From the NCBI GenBank assembly GCA_036872755.1, contig JAVHNS010000012.1, forward strand, positions 1,054,001 through 1,118,000: 64,000 nt of DNA. Direction: 5' to 3'. Positions 1-11,051 of the stretch are shown piece by piece. The DNA comes from Orbilia blumenaviensis. Its lineage: Eukaryota; Ascomycota; Orbiliomycetes; Orbiliales; Orbiliaceae. A program made the position numbers and the translations under genes. Every line of letters starts with the position of its first letter. Within the stretch, counting starts at the first letter, position 1. Under the pieces are notes generated by a model. The model worked only from the letters and a program-made list of their open reading frames with translations. It was not told the DNA's origin and searched no databases.

Positions 1-1310
1 GCAGAGGAAACAGACTCGCTGGGGTAGTTGGTAAGCTGATCCGGTATGGTTCGCCTTTGTGCACTAATTCGTTTGTAACGGCGTCCAGTGCTTCCGCTTG
101 ATGCTATAGTTATAGATGTGCTCCGCCCAGAGGTTTCTGTCGTTGTAACTGTTGTAGCAGTTCCTGTAAACGCGGCGTAATAAGAAGTGCTCAGACTCGT
201 TGACACCGACGTTGTTACTGGGGCATTGTACGAAAGAAGCTCAGTGCAGTAGTTTTCGAGTGTGAGCTGTGTTATTAGGTCATAGGCGTCAGGGCTACTA
301 CTGGAGCTTGAACTAGAACTCGATTGACTGCGTGAAGTTGAAGAACGGGTCGTAGTTGTGGAAGTGGGCGTAAAAATAGTTGTTGAAGTACTTGTGATAG
401 ATGTACTATATTCAAATGTAGATATCGTATTGGACGTAGTTGTTGAACTGTCGGAAGATAGAAGACTGGAGTGGTTCTTTGCGTTCTCTGCCACGAAATA
501 TGATCTTTCGAGTGAGCTGTCTTCAGGGATAGCTAAACCAGCTGGTAACATGTATAAATCGAATGAAGCCGCACGCTTTCGCTGAGCACTAGAGCCCCTA
601 ACTTGATAGATCGCCCACAATATGCCGTCATTTAATAATTGTGGCTCTCCAGTGGTAGAGTTCCAAAGCCATTTCGTAAGGTAGTCCGAAGACAGGATAT
701 TACCCTGGCCATTAATAGCATGCCGTATTTCCCTGATGTTGGATCGAACCGCTAGAGCTTCACCCGAAAAGGCAGCATTATTCGCCGAAGAGTTGAAACG
801 TGCGAGTGCTAACTCTATCGGTTCGTCGATTGCGTTCCGGAGGAGTCCGTCGTTGTTGTCGCTGAGAACGAATGATACGAACCGACTGGCTCCAAAGTTT
901 GCAAGAACCACCCTTCCGGTGTTGTCGTCAAATTGCACCGACAAACCAGCAAAGATGTCTCTTCCGCGCAGGACGAAGGCTTCACCCGCTGAAGGAGTGG
1001 AGATAGTTGTACTACTTGTCGAAGTTATACTTATGGTGGTTGACGTTGGGGTGCTCGAAGACATACTCGATATTGAACCAGGCTCCCATGTTATCGCGTC
1101 GCACAAAGGAAGTCTACTCCAAGTGTTGCAATCCCCTAAGTTGGAAGTCACAGTGCGGTCATTGCTAACGGTTGTGAAGATTGTTGTTGTCGTTATTGAA
1201 GTTAATATTTGTGCATCGACAGCTGTAAAGCCATAGAATAGGGTAGCCAGTAGCGTTAACAGAGATATCTCTGAGCCACTGGTCAGCCGATTTCCAGTTT
1301 TCTGGGGCAT
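1..1310 (-). CDS. Ser/Thr-rich secreted protein, 5' part (runs off left edge)
   Basis: An uninterrupted reading frame of 436 codons starts at ATG 1310-1308 and is still open at base 1, so the C-terminus is missing. Residues about 14-33 are hydrophobic (LLTLLATLFYGFTAVDA) and look like a signal peptide or N-terminal anchor. A short segment with two cysteines (DCNTWSRLPLC) follows, then a Ser/Thr linker, a folded-looking block (about residues 110-270, starting GEAFVLRGRD), a second Ser/Thr-rich linker, and a further small block (DLITQLTLENYCTELLSY). The final visible part is again Thr-rich and then basic. The layout resembles fungal wall or secreted proteins of the DUF7908 kind, but that match is from memory and unverified. 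No catalytic motif is visible. The coding frame is well supported; the function is unknown. Confidence 0.75.
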   Translation of the reverse strand, partial: MPQKTGNRLTSGSEISLLTLLATLFYGFTAVDAQILTSITTTTIFTTVSNDRTVTSNLGDCNTWSRLPLCDAITWEPGSISSMSSSTPTSTTISITSTSSTTISTPSAGEAFVLRGRDIFAGLSVQFDDNTGRVVLANFGASRFVSFVLSDNNDGLLRNAIDEPIELALARFNSSANNAAFSGEALAVRSNIREIRHAINGQGNILSSDYLTKWLWNSTTGEPQLLNDGILWAIYQVRGSSAQRKRAASFDLYMLPAGLAIPEDSSLERSYFVAENAKNHSSLLSSDSSTTTSNTISTFEYSTSITSTSTTIFTPTSTTTTRSSTSRSQSSSSSSSSSSPDAYDLITQLTLENYCTELLSYNAPVTTSVSTSLSTSYYAAFTGTATTVTTTETSGRSTSITIASSGSTGRRYKRISAQRRTIPDQLTNYPSESVSS

Positions 1311-3501
1311 TTCGACCAAGAATATTGCGCCGAGGTTAATTACTTAGCCAATTGAGATACCTAGATACGAGACAACCATATATCCGGAGAGTTTGAAACT
1401 GGGAATTGAGTGAAACCCATAGGGCCTGAGGTCATAGATGTCATGATTTAAAAATAGATCATAGCCGCGCCGTAGACACATATTCTACTATAGATAAATA
1501 CGGTATACTACGCTCACTTTGCGGTTACATCGAGCACTTGCTAACGATGTCACAGTTTTCCTTCTATGAGACTTTGCTACCATGCTAATATGTCTCTTTA
1601 GTGCTATATAAAAGAGATAAGTGGTCTGAAGCGAACGCGTAGTATTATTCGCAAGTCGTTCTTGTATAATACCAATGTCACCACAGTTTTTGGCAACACG
1701 AGAAATTGTTGTATTTTAAGCAGCATTTCAGCCTCGTGGCGGATTAACTACGTGCTACAGTGCAGATGTTGGTTTCACAACCGCTGATCAGCTGACCTAG
1801 AGGCGGACCCTATAACGTCAGAGCGCAGGATCAGGCGGCTTGTGTACCGTGATCTGTTGGCTGTAGGGGCAAAGGCTATCGTATTCGTCATTTAAATTCG
1901 TTAGAGGGCATAAATGTCTTATTTTTGTTTAGGTCTGCCCGCTCTATATCACCCTGATTACTATTGTATTAGGTATATGTACAATTATTGCTATTACGGA
2001 TATAGTTCTCACACTGTAGATTTGTATCTATCGTAGCAACTATACAAAATCCCTGCCAGATCTTCTCCGCTGAAGACCACAAGAGCATCGCCACGGTTCT
2101 AAATACCAAATGTATATTACCAACTATCCACATCAATTCCCATTCTACAAACCTAATCTAATAAGTTAGACTACCTAACTAACCTAAAATAAAACAAACA
2201 ACTAAAAAAAACCAAAGGCATAACGCTGTGAATAGCGTTCATAGCGAGTATTTAATTGTAGGCGTTTAGGTGCGTTGGCCATAGGGTGGGGGTCCAGAGC
2301 GTGGACCAAAGTTTTCGGGATGTTGCCGTGTTTGTGGATATAGTGGGCCGATAGTTTAGGCGAATGATACTTGATCCAGTGATCCAGTCTTCCTGTGGTG
2401 TTATATTAGGTGGTAGAGTATTTGGAGCTCCCATTTTGGGACTTTGAGGTTTTGGTCTATTTTTGCATCCAATTTAGTGTCCAATGGAAGCCAAATGTGA
2501 TACGTTAAAGTCGAAAATTGTCAGTAGTCATTTATAATGTGGGCAAAGGGTAGCCTCGCGATGTTCTGTTGGTGTCAACTTGGAGTAAATGTACACAGTC
2601 TTGGGTCTATAGACTGGGTATATCCTGTGAGGTTAATGCGGTATTTGAGTCTGGATTCCGATAATGAAATTCTGTTGACATATCAGTTGATAAGCTAGCC
2701 TATGAGAACCGGCAAGGCTGTTGAATGGCTGGGGTATGGTGTTGAAATCTGGGGTAGTGATAAGACAGCAATGGAATCCTGTATTACCATTACGTTCCGA
2801 CCTTCGAATGCTGTGATGCTAAGAATTATTTTCGGGGACAACAGGTTGCATTCTCGCCCCTTCGGTGTGGGTTATAATTAACCATTTTCCAGTTGGTTGC
2901 GCGTTTGCCATCCGCCCCAGCGCAGAGCTCGCGGAGTCCTGTCCGGGACGCGTTGTGTGTTGTATTTTTGGTTGAAATGCTGGGCAAATGCCCTTTTTTA
3001 ACCTATTCTCGACAATTTTCGCCCTGGGAAGGACCTTGATTGCCCAAAAGTGAGGTAAGAATACGGCTCCAAGACTTTTTTTGCCATTCTATTCTTGTCG
3101 GGGGACTTTATTGTAGGAATATATATAAAAATGTTGAGGCTGGGGTATTAGTATATGTAGAATATCAGATTTAGAGCAGACGAAAGTTGAATATCCAAAC
3201 TTGTCGACGGAATGTCTTAGCCTTAGGCTCTCAGCCCGCCGACTACCATGGCTACTGGTTGACTGTAGCTAGTACTAGCGATTTTGCTAGATATAACTAG
3301 TGTCCACAGAGCTTCAGCAGCCAAATTCGGTAAAGAAAAAGACGAGGCCATGGATGTATTTTGGATTTAAGAATAGAAGATAGAATTCGAATGTGATGAC
3401 ATTTAATTACTAAAATATGACATTTTTGTCTTTCCTTCCTGTCGTTGCATGAGCTGGGGTGGCTGCGTTTATATTCTATCTCAGCCTCCCTGAAGCTTAA
3501 G

Positions 3502-3539
3502 CTTCTTCTTCTTCTTCTTTTTCTTTCTTTCTTTCTTTG
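3502..3539. repeat. CTT / CTTT microsatellite
   Basis: A run of CTT units grades into TTTC units in the long intergenic region upstream of the Nif1-like gene. It is a simple-sequence repeat; no function is inferred. Confidence 0.9.
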
Positions 3540-5079
3540 TTGGTTTCTTCTAGCGAGCTTCGGGAATCAAATGGGGAAAAGTTTGAGGTTCTGCAGGTGC
3601 AACGTCGTTTCGCGATGTTTCTATATTTGTCACTGAGTTGGTCGGGCCCTGTCAAAACGGCAATGTCGCAGTGTCGGTACATCCATCCAGACGTTTGCCT
3701 CCCACCCCTTTTTTTTGTGTCTGAACCAATGAGTTAAACTGCCACATGCCCAACTATGGTTATCGGCAACGGTGGGGATCAGGAGGAAGAGCAGCAGGAC
3801 GAGGGGGAGGTTAAACTGAAAGCGGGTGTCTCTCACGTGGGAATGCTCAGGGATCAGGAAAGCGTGGGGATCGGAATTGACTCCAGAGCGAGCGCAGAAA
3901 TGAGCACTTCGGATTGCCTCAATTTGAGCTTTTGCGCTAGCTAGTACCTTCCCAGTTCTCGAGCTCCAGCGCCAGAGGAAAAGTAATCATCTGCGATCCT
4001 TCGGGTTCTCTCCTTTCTCTCGGCCTCTCACCCGCTGTCTCTCTCTTGCGCGCAGATAACCTAAAAGTAAATGCAAATGCTTTTTTAGAGGAAACTGACT
4101 CTGGTGAGTCGGCCAAGAAGGGACTGCGACCGGGCTGAAAGAGAACAGAAGCAGCAAGGGGCGCATTCTGGTTAGTCTTTTTTGTTTCTTCCACCCCCGT
4201 TTCTTCTGGGCATCCGTACATGCAATGTATGTCAGTATCTTCTGCATATCTATATGTCCAGTACGGTACAGACAGACGGATTGATATTATATATTCTGTA
4301 CCTTCTGTCCAGGGGCTGTTTCGAGGGCTTCACCGCTGACGTCGCAATTATATTGGCAGGTTCTCTACTTACTGGTCCTTGTTGGTTGTGCATATATTAG
4401 TATATATCCATCCGCACATACCCGTTTGATATTAATATATTATCAAATCTGCCTGTTTCTTTCCCTTTGGCTTAAAATTGCAGCTGGGTTCGGTCGAATT
4501 GAAATTTTAACATTCTTCATCTTTTTCTTCGTCTTCTTCCTTTTCCCTCTTCTCGTAATTAATTCTTCTTCTTTGTCATCGTCGTCGCTCCTTTTTTCCC
4601 CCCCGGCCTTCTGTTTCCCCTTGTCGTCAATTGCAATTAAAGTAATTAACTGTCTTTGTTCGAATGCTCTTTCTTCTTTCTCTTGCTTTCTGAACTTTGA
4701 AATTACCAATTAAACTGGGCTGAACTGGTCCGCCAGCCAACACAGCAAACCGGCCAACGCCCAGCCAACCCAGTCCAACAAGCAACGTTGACATCCCAAA
4801 CCAACCAATTGATCGATCAAGCAAAGCTCCCTCTTCTTCTTCTCCACCAAGTGACTTCCTAACCTCCAATCTAATACCTCGCTCCTTCCATCTCGACCGA
4901 CTTCTTCCTCTTCTTCTTCTTATTATTCTTCTTCCTGTTGTTATCCTTCGTCGTCGGCATCAGCATAGTTTTTGTCTCTAGCGTCATCAGCATTGCCCAT
5001 TATCGTTTCTCCCGAATACCTCTAGTCTACCTCCGAGGCCTCCTTACTCGACGACTACCACCCATTGCTTTTTCTCCCC

Positions 5080-5109
5080 AAAATACCACCACTACTGATA
5101 CCACATTTA

Positions 5110-5140
<31 letters not shown>

Positions 5141-5240
5141 GCTCCTGTTCACAACTTCTACTGATACTCTACTTCTACTGCACGACTGCGATACTTCTAT
5201 TGCCGCTACCGTTACCACTACTACAGTTACCGACTCCGTA
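5080..5240. repeat. ACC/ACT-rich leader just upstream of the Nif1-like ATG
   Basis: A stretch dominated by ACC, ACT and CTA triplets ends about 50 bases before the start codon at 5289. One frame is open across it, but that frame has no ATG, so I read it as 5' untranslated low-complexity sequence and not as an upstream ORF. Confidence 0.6.
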
Positions 5241-5288
5241 GCATTAATATATTCTGCCACTTAACTGCTTCTGTATCTAGTATGCGCC

Positions 5289-8176
5289 ATGGCAGATGAT
5301 TCGAACGAACTCCGACCGCCCCCCACCGCCCGTCGGCCCACTGACCATGAACTCTCCTTCCGCCCTTCCCTGAGCCGTAAACCTTCCGACCTCCTACCAC
5401 CTCCCTCAAAGGGCCAATTTACACCCGAACTTTCTCCTCTTGACGCGTTTGTATCCCGTGGGAGACAACTGTATCGCCAGCTTGAACTTGAAGAACGGGA
5501 ACTACGTCGCACAGGTACTAATAGCAAGAGTCCCGATGGAGGGAGTAGCGCCATCGCCTCTTCGCCAGTTTCTCAACACCCACCGACTTCCTCGCAAGGA
5601 ATACCACAGCAGCCACCATTGTCTTCTCATCAGCAGTCACAACAAGGACCGACAGGACAGTTTTTACAGCAGCCACCGAATAAGTTCATCCGTTCCCATA
5701 GCGCGGGGGCGGAACAGCAACTTGGTGTCGGAACGTTGAACGCTGCTGTCGAACAATGGGCTATCGGTAATTCCAAGTCCCATACGGGAGGCGATAGGGC
5801 TACTCGTTTCTTCGCTGGAAGGCCGGGTGGGCCTCCTGGTGCCTTTGCGAATGGAGGAAAAATCCCACAGGTCTCGGTGGGAGCGCCGATGCCTAACGCC
5901 GGCTACCCAGCTCTCAGAACCGCTCCACTTCCAGGAGTGCCCCAGACTTCGTTTATCAAAGAGCCGGGGTTTAGACCTGTGTCGCAGCACCCGAGGATTA
6001 GTGGAATCGTGGGGTTTGAGGATGAATTGGGTCCACCGAGGACGTCGCAGCATATTGTGGTGGATAGGCGAGGGTCGAGTGTTAACCGCTCTACTGCTTC
6101 TTCGCCCAGATCACCGAGGATGCCGTTCACTAGTGACGATGATTCGAGTGATGAGGAGGAAGAGAGGAGAAGACGGAGGGATAGTGCTAGAAGACGGGAT
6201 TTGGAGAGGAGACGGCCAGTGTCGACAGGGAGGAGGATGGATCCGTCGCCGGTTAGGGAGGAAGGGGAACCTAATCCGCCATTGAGCGCCGGTGCGAGGA
6301 TATCTGTTTCACAAGGCGGGGTTCCGCAGCGAAGCTTTTCCGGGGCATCACCATCTCCAAAACCGATGGATGCTGTAGAACAGGCGAGGAAAGGTAGCTT
6401 AGATTCGAATGCTGCAAGGCAGAGCGGTACTACGCCTACCACACCATCGTACCAACAACGGATTTCCACGCCACCGCCGCTTTCGTCTTCTCCTGTGCAT
6501 TTACATGAATCGCCAGGAAAGATGAGACAGTCGCCGAATCATGTCAGGCAAGGGTCAAGTTTGGCTGCGCCTACATTGCCTGTTGCATCGACCTCTACGC
6601 CGAATTTGCTGATGCGGTCTAACCATTCAGATCCAATCGCCCCCACACCTAGAATAGCCATGGAACCGACGATCAGAGGTCTAGTGAGTGAGGAGGACTC
6701 GTTGTTTTTGCCTCCAAAGCCGGCGTTTGCGAAATCTGCACCCAACACCCCTCGGCCATCCAGTGCGATGAGTGACACTGCCTCGATTTATAGCGTTGGC
6801 GGCACAAAACGAGCCTTTAACTTCTCTCGCCCAATGAGCAAAACCGGCTTCTATGATGAAGGTGGTTCTTCTGGTCGCTCTCCGTCGGTTGATTTACCCC
6901 GGAACCCGCGACGGACTGATAGCCTTGACTACCGTTCCTTCGTCGAAGAGGCAGAACGGAGTAATACTATGGCTTCCGAGGAAGAGAATTTTGGGGATAA
7001 CACTGAGTTGCGGGGTCCTAGTAGTTTCACACCGAGGCACAGGACGACGGGGAGTGGGATGTCCGGGCGGGCGGGGCCTACTGAGTCTTATACATACTCT
7101 GCATACACGCTTCCTAGGGGGAGAACAGTGGACCGTTCGAGTATTGTATTCTTTGATGGGGACAAACACAAATTCGAAGAAGATGAAGCTTCTGCGAGTG
7201 GTGGGTCGAGACAACCGGCTGAGGAGAAGAATGTTAGTCCCAGCAGTGCTGTTGGACCTTCACCATTCGCGGCTATGAGGGCGAGCCAAGACAGCCAACG
7301 ACCGCCGTTGACACCGAGCCAGTCCCATAACACACCAGTGCCACCGCCACAACCGACGTTAGGTAGATCATTGTCTTCTCAAAGTGCTGAGTCGAACATA
7401 TCGGCTACTTTACGTCCACGGACATCGGGAGCACCGAAGCTAACGCCAGAGGAGCATCTTAATATTGGTATCCCACTGCACGAGAAGGGCAGCTTTGCGG
7501 AATCAACATACCATTTTAGGCTATCGGCTATGGGTGGTAATACCACTGGCATGCTGATGTACGCGCTGGCGTTAAGGCATGGTTGGGGCCGACGGGCGAA
7601 TCAAGCCGAGGCGTTTACGTGGTTGCGAAAGGCGGCAGCGATCGCGCAGGAGGAGATGGCGTCTGCTGAGAAAGATCCGACGAAGCCGAAGCCGACGTGG
7701 TGGGAGAGTAAGAGTATGAGGAGTAAATTCGCATTGATGACTTATGAGCTTGGAATGAGTTATACGAATGGATGGGGGTGTAGTGAGGACAAGGCTACCG
7801 GGCTGAGGTATTTTGAAATTGCGGCAAATTGGGGGGATGTTGATGCTCTGAGTGAGGCTGGGTACGCTTATGCGAACGGGCAGGGGTGTAAGAAGGATTT
7901 GAAGAAGAGTGCGAAGTATTATCGGATGGCGGCAGAGAATGGGGTTAGTATGGTGGGGAATAGCTGGTGAGTCCCTCTTCTTTTCCTCAAAAAAAAAAAA
8001 AAAAAAATTGATACGGAAGAATAGTTTACTGACTTGGATCCAATAGGATATGGAAGGAGAAGTACGACGATGAAGATGATAAAGGGAAAAAGAAGGGCGG
8101 AAAAGAGAAGGAAAAAGAAAAGGAAAAGGAGAAGCCCGGGCTACTGAGTTTCTCGAGAAAGAAATCAGTCGTGTGA
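5289..8176 (+). CDS. nif1: Sel1-repeat cell-cycle regulator, Nif1/Dsf2-like
   Basis: Two exons, 5289-7966 and 8047-8176, separated by an 80-nt GTGAGT...AATAG intron, give 935 aa. Without splicing the frame stops right after GNSW; splicing restores GNSWIWKEKY followed by a Lys/Glu tail. Residues 1 to about 710 are Ser/Pro-rich, low complexity and presumably disordered, with an acidic-then-Arg-rich patch near residues 280-305. Residues about 717-890 hold Sel1/TPR-like repeats (GMLMYALALRHGWG, FEIAANWGDVDALSEAGYAY, KKSAKYYRMAAENG). This layout and the conserved C-terminus match the fungal family containing fission yeast Nif1, known as an interactor of the mitotic kinase Nim1, and budding yeast Dsf2. 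The expected role is scaffolding of cell-cycle or cortical kinase signalling. No C-terminal CaaX box is seen, which argues against the related chitin-synthase activator Skt5. The intron contains 19 consecutive A residues (7989-8007). Confidence 0.8.
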
Positions 8177-11051
8177 TAGCCCTCCCGCTCACCCTCTCCC
8201 CAGATAGATATATTTTTTTATGAATGATCATGATGATTGAATGATGGTTTGCATATTACTACTATTATATAATACTGGTTATAATTACTTACTCACTCTC
8301 TTTCTGCTTACTTTCTGCTTACTCACTTACCTCTTTCTTCGTTACTACTTTTAAGCGCTCTTTGTCATAATTCCGAAAGGGATTTGATGGCGTGTTTTCT
8401 GTACTAGTAGTATAATTTATATTTTTGGGGGTTTCCGTTGTCGTTCTTGTCTCATGGGCAGTCTGTTTACGAGGCTGGTAGAAGAACAGGACTTCCAATT
8501 GACGATTTTATGAGAATTGGATTATATGGTGTACTAAGCCAGCGTCTGGTATATTCTAGTTACTTCAATTTCGTCTCCTGTTAATATAAATTCCCTCGTC
8601 CCTTTTACATATACCCTTCTCCTCCATACCAGTCGATCTTTGACGGGTATACATTTTTACACCAATATACTATTGCGAGTCAAGCTAGAACATTAATAGC
8701 ATATACCTCCAGGGGCACATTACTACCTACCGAAGCGTCTACTTCAAACGCTAACATTAGTGCATTACATTCCGTTCCCTCTGTTCCATTCTATATAGCA
8801 TACTCCTGCACTCCAGCCTTATGCCATTCACCTTATGATACAGCTTGATATTTAAATAGTTATTATGAGGCGGTCTCGACTCAAGCCTGCTCCCGGCCTT
8901 ACTTTGTTTACATTTTCATATTTTAGAATAATGTCAACTATTTTCCATTCTCATAGTTCCTCGGTCCGCAGGCGCATACACACACACGCACACACAGGCC
9001 GGTAAAAATGTTCCTTGTATGTATGTATGCTCTTTTATCCACTGATATCATCGTGCATATGCATATATGATTGAGTGTTTGATGTTTTTGCTGTTATGGC
9101 AGCTAAGTCCGATTGTTGCTATGCTGCTTATTAGCCTCAGCTTGGCATGTTTACTTTTCCAGGCCGGCTTGTCGCAGTCGCAGTCGCATTTTGGTTGTTG
9201 ATGGACTCGTTAACTACCTAACTAGCTCGAACTCGTGCATGGACATGGGTTCAGGTTTGACATCAGGAATCGGGGATGGACCGCGACCATGGACCTGGAC
9301 GTGGTGTCGCATCGCATTGATGCTTACTTAAGTCGGGAAAGAAGTAAATAACCAGAGGTATCTATATATGCATGACGGTAGAAATATAGAATAGGCAGGG
9401 CTATTGTTGGTAGGCGGTGAGGTAGGTGAGGTAGTTTGTTCTTTGGGGGAGGGATCGATGGTACGGTAGGTAGGTACTATCTCAGGTTGAATTTACATGT
9501 CAACCGTCATGAAGATAAGTAAATAAAGAAATCTTAGGGTGGCATCGATAGTGTAATAGCCTCTCTCTTCTCTCTCCCTCTCTCTCTCTCTCCTCTCTCT
9601 TTTATCTTCTTCCTCTTCTTCTTCTTCTTCTAGCTTCTAGCTTCTAGCTTCCGTAGTTAATGTTCTCTGCGTGGGCGCCCCTTTAATGCAAGTGGGTAAT
9701 AATAACAGCGGCATTCCCCCATCTGATCACCAAAATACCTATATTATCGTTCTCAACCTCCAACCTCAACCTCAGCTCATCTCATCTCATCACACGCACA
9801 AACTTTACCTTCGCTCTCCCCCCATCCCCTCTCAAGCCCTTTATCCCTCCTCCTTCTCCTCCTCTTCTTTTTTTCTTTCTTCTCTTTTTCCTCTTGAGTT
9901 CTTCTTCTCGGTCTGTAACTGCTTCTTACCTGAGGCCAATTGACTTTCCCCTTTTTGTCCTCTTACCCGTCTCACGATCAAACCAAACCCAATCAAATCG
10001 AATCGAATAGAATCAGATACTGATATCAATTTAAATTTCCTTCTTTTCGATCGATCACTCCTGACGAATCGCTTACGACTCTTCGCATTGCCGTTCTGTA
10101 GGTCCTGACAAGCTCCTTTTTCCAATTGGCTCGCTCTCCACGTGCTGCGTCCCTTTTGTAATTGGATCGTCAGGAGTCCCTTTTTTCGAAGAAGAAGAAG
10201 ACCTTTCCTGCTAGGTATCAGGAACCTATCGTTTGGATTGGATTGAATTGGATTCATTGAATTGGAATTATCGACGGAAGGTCCCTTTTTGGAAGACTAT
10301 ACTGCTTGGTGCTAGTGCCAGTTCTGTTCCCCTTGTCGAGCCTAGTCTGTCCGGCTGGTGTGTGTGTGTGCATGCATGACCCCTAGCATTATTATACTAT
10401 ACCATTAAATACCAGCAAGTATAACAGTATTAATACCAGGTATGTATTAGTCGTGTTCCTTTTTTTTTTCTGTCGAACTTCAATCTTTCTCTGTTGCTCT
10501 TGTTCCCAGTAACGTTGCACAACCCGGGCTGCTTTGCTTTTTGGTCTTCGATCTTGCAGGGAGGCCGCTGCTAATGTTCGCTCCTTGGAAGGTGCCTGTT
10601 CATATAGTACCTGTTATTCCACCCTCCCGATCTTATTTTAAATCACTCGTCTCCAACGGATAACGACTGCTCAAACAGCTGTGCAGGATTGGTATCATTG
10701 AATTAAGCCCTCCCCCGGTCCTGCTGCCGTCAAAATCCACAAGAGAAGGCGAAGGAAAGGGAAGGAAACGAGAAGCTATTAGCTCGCTTACGGCCACTCG
10801 CATCGACCCTATCAATCTCGGATACACTCAAACATACCTACGCCGTACCTCAATTCCCCCCCACCTCCCATTTTCTAGCACACCACACCACACCACACCG
10901 CCAACAAGACTACCACCGCTCAAAAAGGGTCTTTCTACCAGCTTCATTATCGATAACCAGGTGGTACAACCATAAGAAGAAAGGAGAGGAAGAATATAGA
11001 TATAAAGAAATAACAGGAAGGCTTTTTTTTTTTACCCAAAGAAGGTCTCGG
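8177..11051. other. Intergenic region, about 2.9 kb
   Basis: This holds the 3' flank of the Nif1-like gene and the promoter and leader of the CLIP-170-like gene. It contains CT and CTT microsatellites near 9.56-9.65 kb, a CA-rich stretch near 8.98 kb and a short CACAC repeat near 10.88 kb. No gene is supported in it. Confidence 0.5.
9561..9650. repeat. CT / CTT microsatellite with three TAGCTTC units
   Basis: Dinucleotide CT (9561-9600) grades into CTT (about 9606-9630) and then three copies of a 7-base TAGCTTC unit (about 9631-9650). Such pyrimidine tracts are common upstream of fungal genes; no specific regulatory role can be shown from the sequence. Confidence 0.85.

Larger units (their letters stand above)
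1311..5288. other. Intergenic region, about 4 kb
   Basis: No gene is supported here. Short open frames occur on both strands but none has recognisable protein features. The right part (about 4.5-5.28 kb) is pyrimidine-rich with many CTT, ACC and ACT triplets and runs straight into the ATG at 5289, so it is most likely promoter and 5' leader of the Nif1-like gene. The left part (1.3-3.4 kb) shows nothing I can interpret; it should hold the promoter of the minus-strand gene ending at 1310. Confidence 0.5.

Noticed and set aside
2252..2434. 60-codon minus-strand frame in the 4 kb intergenic region
   Set aside because: Too short and featureless; a chance frame is the simplest explanation.
4938..5264. 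108-codon open frame just upstream of the Nif1-like start
   Set aside because: It has no ATG and its Leu/Thr/Pro runs come from a triplet repeat, so it is treated as leader.
5289..8176. Skt5/Chs4-type chitin synthase activator
   Set aside because: It also has Sel1 repeats, but here the repeats are few and C-terminal, the NSWIWKEKY tail fits Nif1/Dsf2, and no C-terminal CaaX prenylation box is present.
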